From contig PKEU01000091.1 of assembly GCA_002919195.1 (NCBI GenBank), positions 1-35,561 on the forward strand: a stretch of DNA of 35,561 nucleotides. Reading direction: 5' to 3'. The DNA is from a bacterium. GTDB taxonomy: Bacteria; Bacillota; Limnochordia; DTU080; RSA5. This document shows positions 33,996 to 35,561 of the stretch, one piece after another. The translations under genes were made by a program, and so were the position numbers. The notes beneath the pieces are model-generated. The model saw only the letters and a program-made list of their open reading frames with translations, did not search any database and was not told the DNA's origin. The first letter of the stretch is position 1, and each line of letters opens with the position of its first letter.

Positions 33996-35480
33996 TTACG
34001 ACGCGCGCATGCGCAAGACGACGACCGACTTGGGCGGAAGCTTGACCGTCAATCCTCCCTGCTCGAGGCGGTGCTCGTCAAATTGTGTTGGCGCGACGCG
34101 CTCGGGGTCTTCAAAGGTGTTGTGCGCGTCGATGGCGCCGGCGGTCAACACCCGCCCGGTGATCTCGCGGATCTCGGTCCCTCGCGCCTCCCCTTTGAGT
34201 TCGATCGAGCGGTTGGGATCCAGGTTGCAGAGGGAGAGCGTGATCACGCCTTGCGCATCGCGGGAAGCCGACGCGCTGACGGCAGGGATCGCCTCGCCGT
34301 CCATCGTGTAGTTGTCGCAGTTTACCCATACCGGCAGCAGGGTTGCCCCCTGGTGATGCTGGTACATCTCAAAGACGTGGTACGTGGGGGTGACGATCAT
34401 CCTCGGCCCGTCGGTTAAGATCATGGCCTGCAGGACGTTGACCGTCTGGGCGATGTTGGCCATCTTGACCCGCTCGGCGTGGTTGTTAAAGATGTTGAGG
34501 TGAATCCCGGCCACCAAAGCGTCACGGAGCGTGTTTTGCTGGTAGAGAAATCCGGGGTTGGTGCCCGGTTCCACGTCGTACCATGTCCCCCACTCGTCGA
34601 CGATGAGCCCCACCCTCCGCTGGGGATCGTACCGGTCCATGATCGCGCTGTGGCGCCGGATCAGCTCTTCCATGTGCAACGCGTTTCTCAGCGTCGAAAA
34701 CCACTCGGACTCGTCAAACTGGGTGGCGGAGCCTTTCTTTTCCCAGGTGCCGGGCAATGTGTAGTAGTGGAGGCTCAGGCCGTCCATCCACCGCCCCGCT
34801 TCGCGCATCAGCACCTCCGTCCAGCGGTAATCGGCTGTGTTGGCCCCGCAAGCGATCTTGTACACCCGGTTGCCGCTATAGTGACGCACGTAGGTCTGGT
34901 AGCGGCGGTAGAGATCCGCGTAATACTCCGGCCGCATGTGCCCGCCGCATCCCCAGTTTTCGTTGCCGACGCCGAAAAAGGGAAGCCGCCAAGGCTCTTC
35001 CCTGCCGTTTTGCCGGCGGAGGTCCGCCATCTCCGACTTGCCGGCGAAGGTGATGTACTCCACCCACTCGGCCATCTCTTGAACGGTGCCGCTGCCCACG
35101 TTGCCGCAGATATAAGGATCGGCCCCCAGCTGTTCGCAAAGGTCCATAAACTCATGGGTGCCGAAGTGGTTGTTTTCCGTCACGCCGCCCCAGTGGGTGT
35201 TGACCCTCGCCGGCCGGCTCTCCCGCGGGCCGATGCCGTCCTTCCAGTGGTATTCATCGGCGAAGCACCCTCCCGGCCAGCGCAGGACCGGCGGCTTGAT
35301 TTTCCTGAGCGCCTCCACCACGTCGTTGCGGATGCCGCGGGTGTTGGGGATCGGCGACTCCTCTCCCACCCAAAACCCCTCGTAGATGCAGCGGCCCAGG
35401 TGCTCAGCGAAGTGGCCGTAGATGTACTTTTCAATGGTGACGGTACCCAAATCGGCCCCGATGATCACGCGGTTCACCAT
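33996..35480 (-). CDS. GH51 alpha-L-arabinofuranosidase, second paralogue
   Basis: The 494-residue cytoplasmic protein belongs to a different GH51 branch from its neighbour. The catalytic residues are E174 in [15 protein letters not shown] and E296 in [48 protein letters not shown] and [14 protein letters not shown] are typical of the IabF-like group, acting on arabinan and arabinoxylan oligosaccharides. AAGGGTGAG precedes the ATG. It is followed by a 139-base gap with the operator and then the first paralogue, so the two may be transcribed separately. The two proteins align only in the catalytic motifs, so a recent duplication is excluded. Confidence 0.94.
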   Translation of the reverse strand: MVNRVIIGADLGTVTIEKYIYGHFAEHLGRCIYEGFWVGEESPIPNTRGIRNDVVEALRKIKPPVLRWPGGCFADEYHWKDGIGPRESRPARVNTHWGGVTENNHFGTHEFMDLCEQLGADPYICGNVGSGTVQEMAEWVEYITFAGKSEMADLRRQNGREEPWRLPFFGVGNENWGCGGHMRPEYYADLYRRYQTYVRHYSGNRVYKIACGANTADYRWTEVLMREAGRWMDGLSLHYYTLPGTWEKKGSATQFDESEWFSTLRNALHMEELIRRHSAIMDRYDPQRRVGLIVDEWGTWYDVEPGTNPGFLYQQNTLRDALVAGIHLNIFNNHAERVKMANIAQTVNVLQAMILTDGPRMIVTPTYHVFEMYQHHQGATLLPVWVNCDNYTMDGEAIPAVSASASRDAQGVITLSLCNLDPNRSIELKGEARGTEIREITGRVLTAGAIDAHNTFEDPERVAPTQFDEHRLEQGGLTVKLPPKSVVVLRMRAS

Positions 35481-35561
35481 GGCTCACCCTTTCCTTTCAG
35501 GCAAAAACTCCAGCACAAAGCGACCCGCACGAAGCTGAAAGCTTGCGGCGGGGCGCGACGG
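35481..35561. other. upstream region of the second GH51 gene, cut by the window edge
   Basis: The 81 bases contain the ribosome site AAAGGAAAGGGTGAG and otherwise no promoter or operator that I can recognise; the CGGTAACGTTACCG palindrome is absent here. Confidence 0.4.

Overview
The window is GC-rich, gene-dense bacterial chromosome with short intergenic gaps, GGAGG-type ribosome binding sites and frequent GTG/TTG starts. The Rnf gene order (C-D-G-E-A-B), the clostridial-type RnfB with many ferredoxin clusters, the regulator joining a GntR DNA-binding domain to a LacI-type sensor, and sugar ABC permeases without a local ATPase all point to Bacillota. None of the four solute-binding proteins has a lipobox, which hints at a diderm lineage such as Limnochordia. 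This assignment is inference.

Layout. (1) 1-552: 5' part of a Crp/Fnr-type regulator, running off the left edge. (2) 942-2405: exported CBM35-GH26 mannanase, convergent with an SDR dehydrogenase (2415-3167). (3) 3359-5891: ECF transporter energising module (two ATPases and EcfT, with 4-base overlaps). (4) 14484 down to 5910, minus strand: a flavin and electron-transfer operon in the order exported double FMN-binding protein, rnfC, rnfD, rnfG, rnfE, rnfA, rnfB, apbE, and a fused Gx-transporter/NusG-II membrane protein. (5) 14710-15903, minus: fucU mutarotase and a TIM-barrel sugar isomerase. (6) 16143-22218, plus: three solute-binding proteins and one permease pair. (7) 22404-23828: MATE exporter; 23837-25084: a fourth solute-binding protein. 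(8) 25268-26398: GntR/LacI regulator, divergent from a GH127 beta-L-arabinofuranosidase (26520-28466). (9) 35480 down to 28474, minus: two GH51 alpha-L-arabinofuranosidases and a very large exported GH2-like protein.

How it fits together. One half is a plant-polysaccharide island: mannan and arabinose-containing polymers are cut outside (GH26, GH2-like), oligosaccharides are imported by the ABC systems, side chains are removed inside (GH51 twice, GH127), and sugars are processed by FucU, the isomerase and perhaps the SDR. A 19-base palindromic operator, GATCGGTAACGTTACCGGA, occurs in the same orientation upstream of one solute-binding protein and one GH51 gene, tying them to a LacI-type regulator not present here. 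The other half is a redox module: the Rnf pump (ferredoxin:NAD+ oxidoreductase coupled to ion transport) with its own flavin transferase, an exported double FMN-binding protein resembling PplA of the Listeria extracellular electron transfer locus, and a fusion of what I recall as the EetB-like and EetA-like families.

The most unusual observations are that fusion, the tandem FMN-binding domains of RnfG with a degenerate second flavinylation motif, and the mixture of Rnf with extracellular-electron-transfer parts in one transcription unit.
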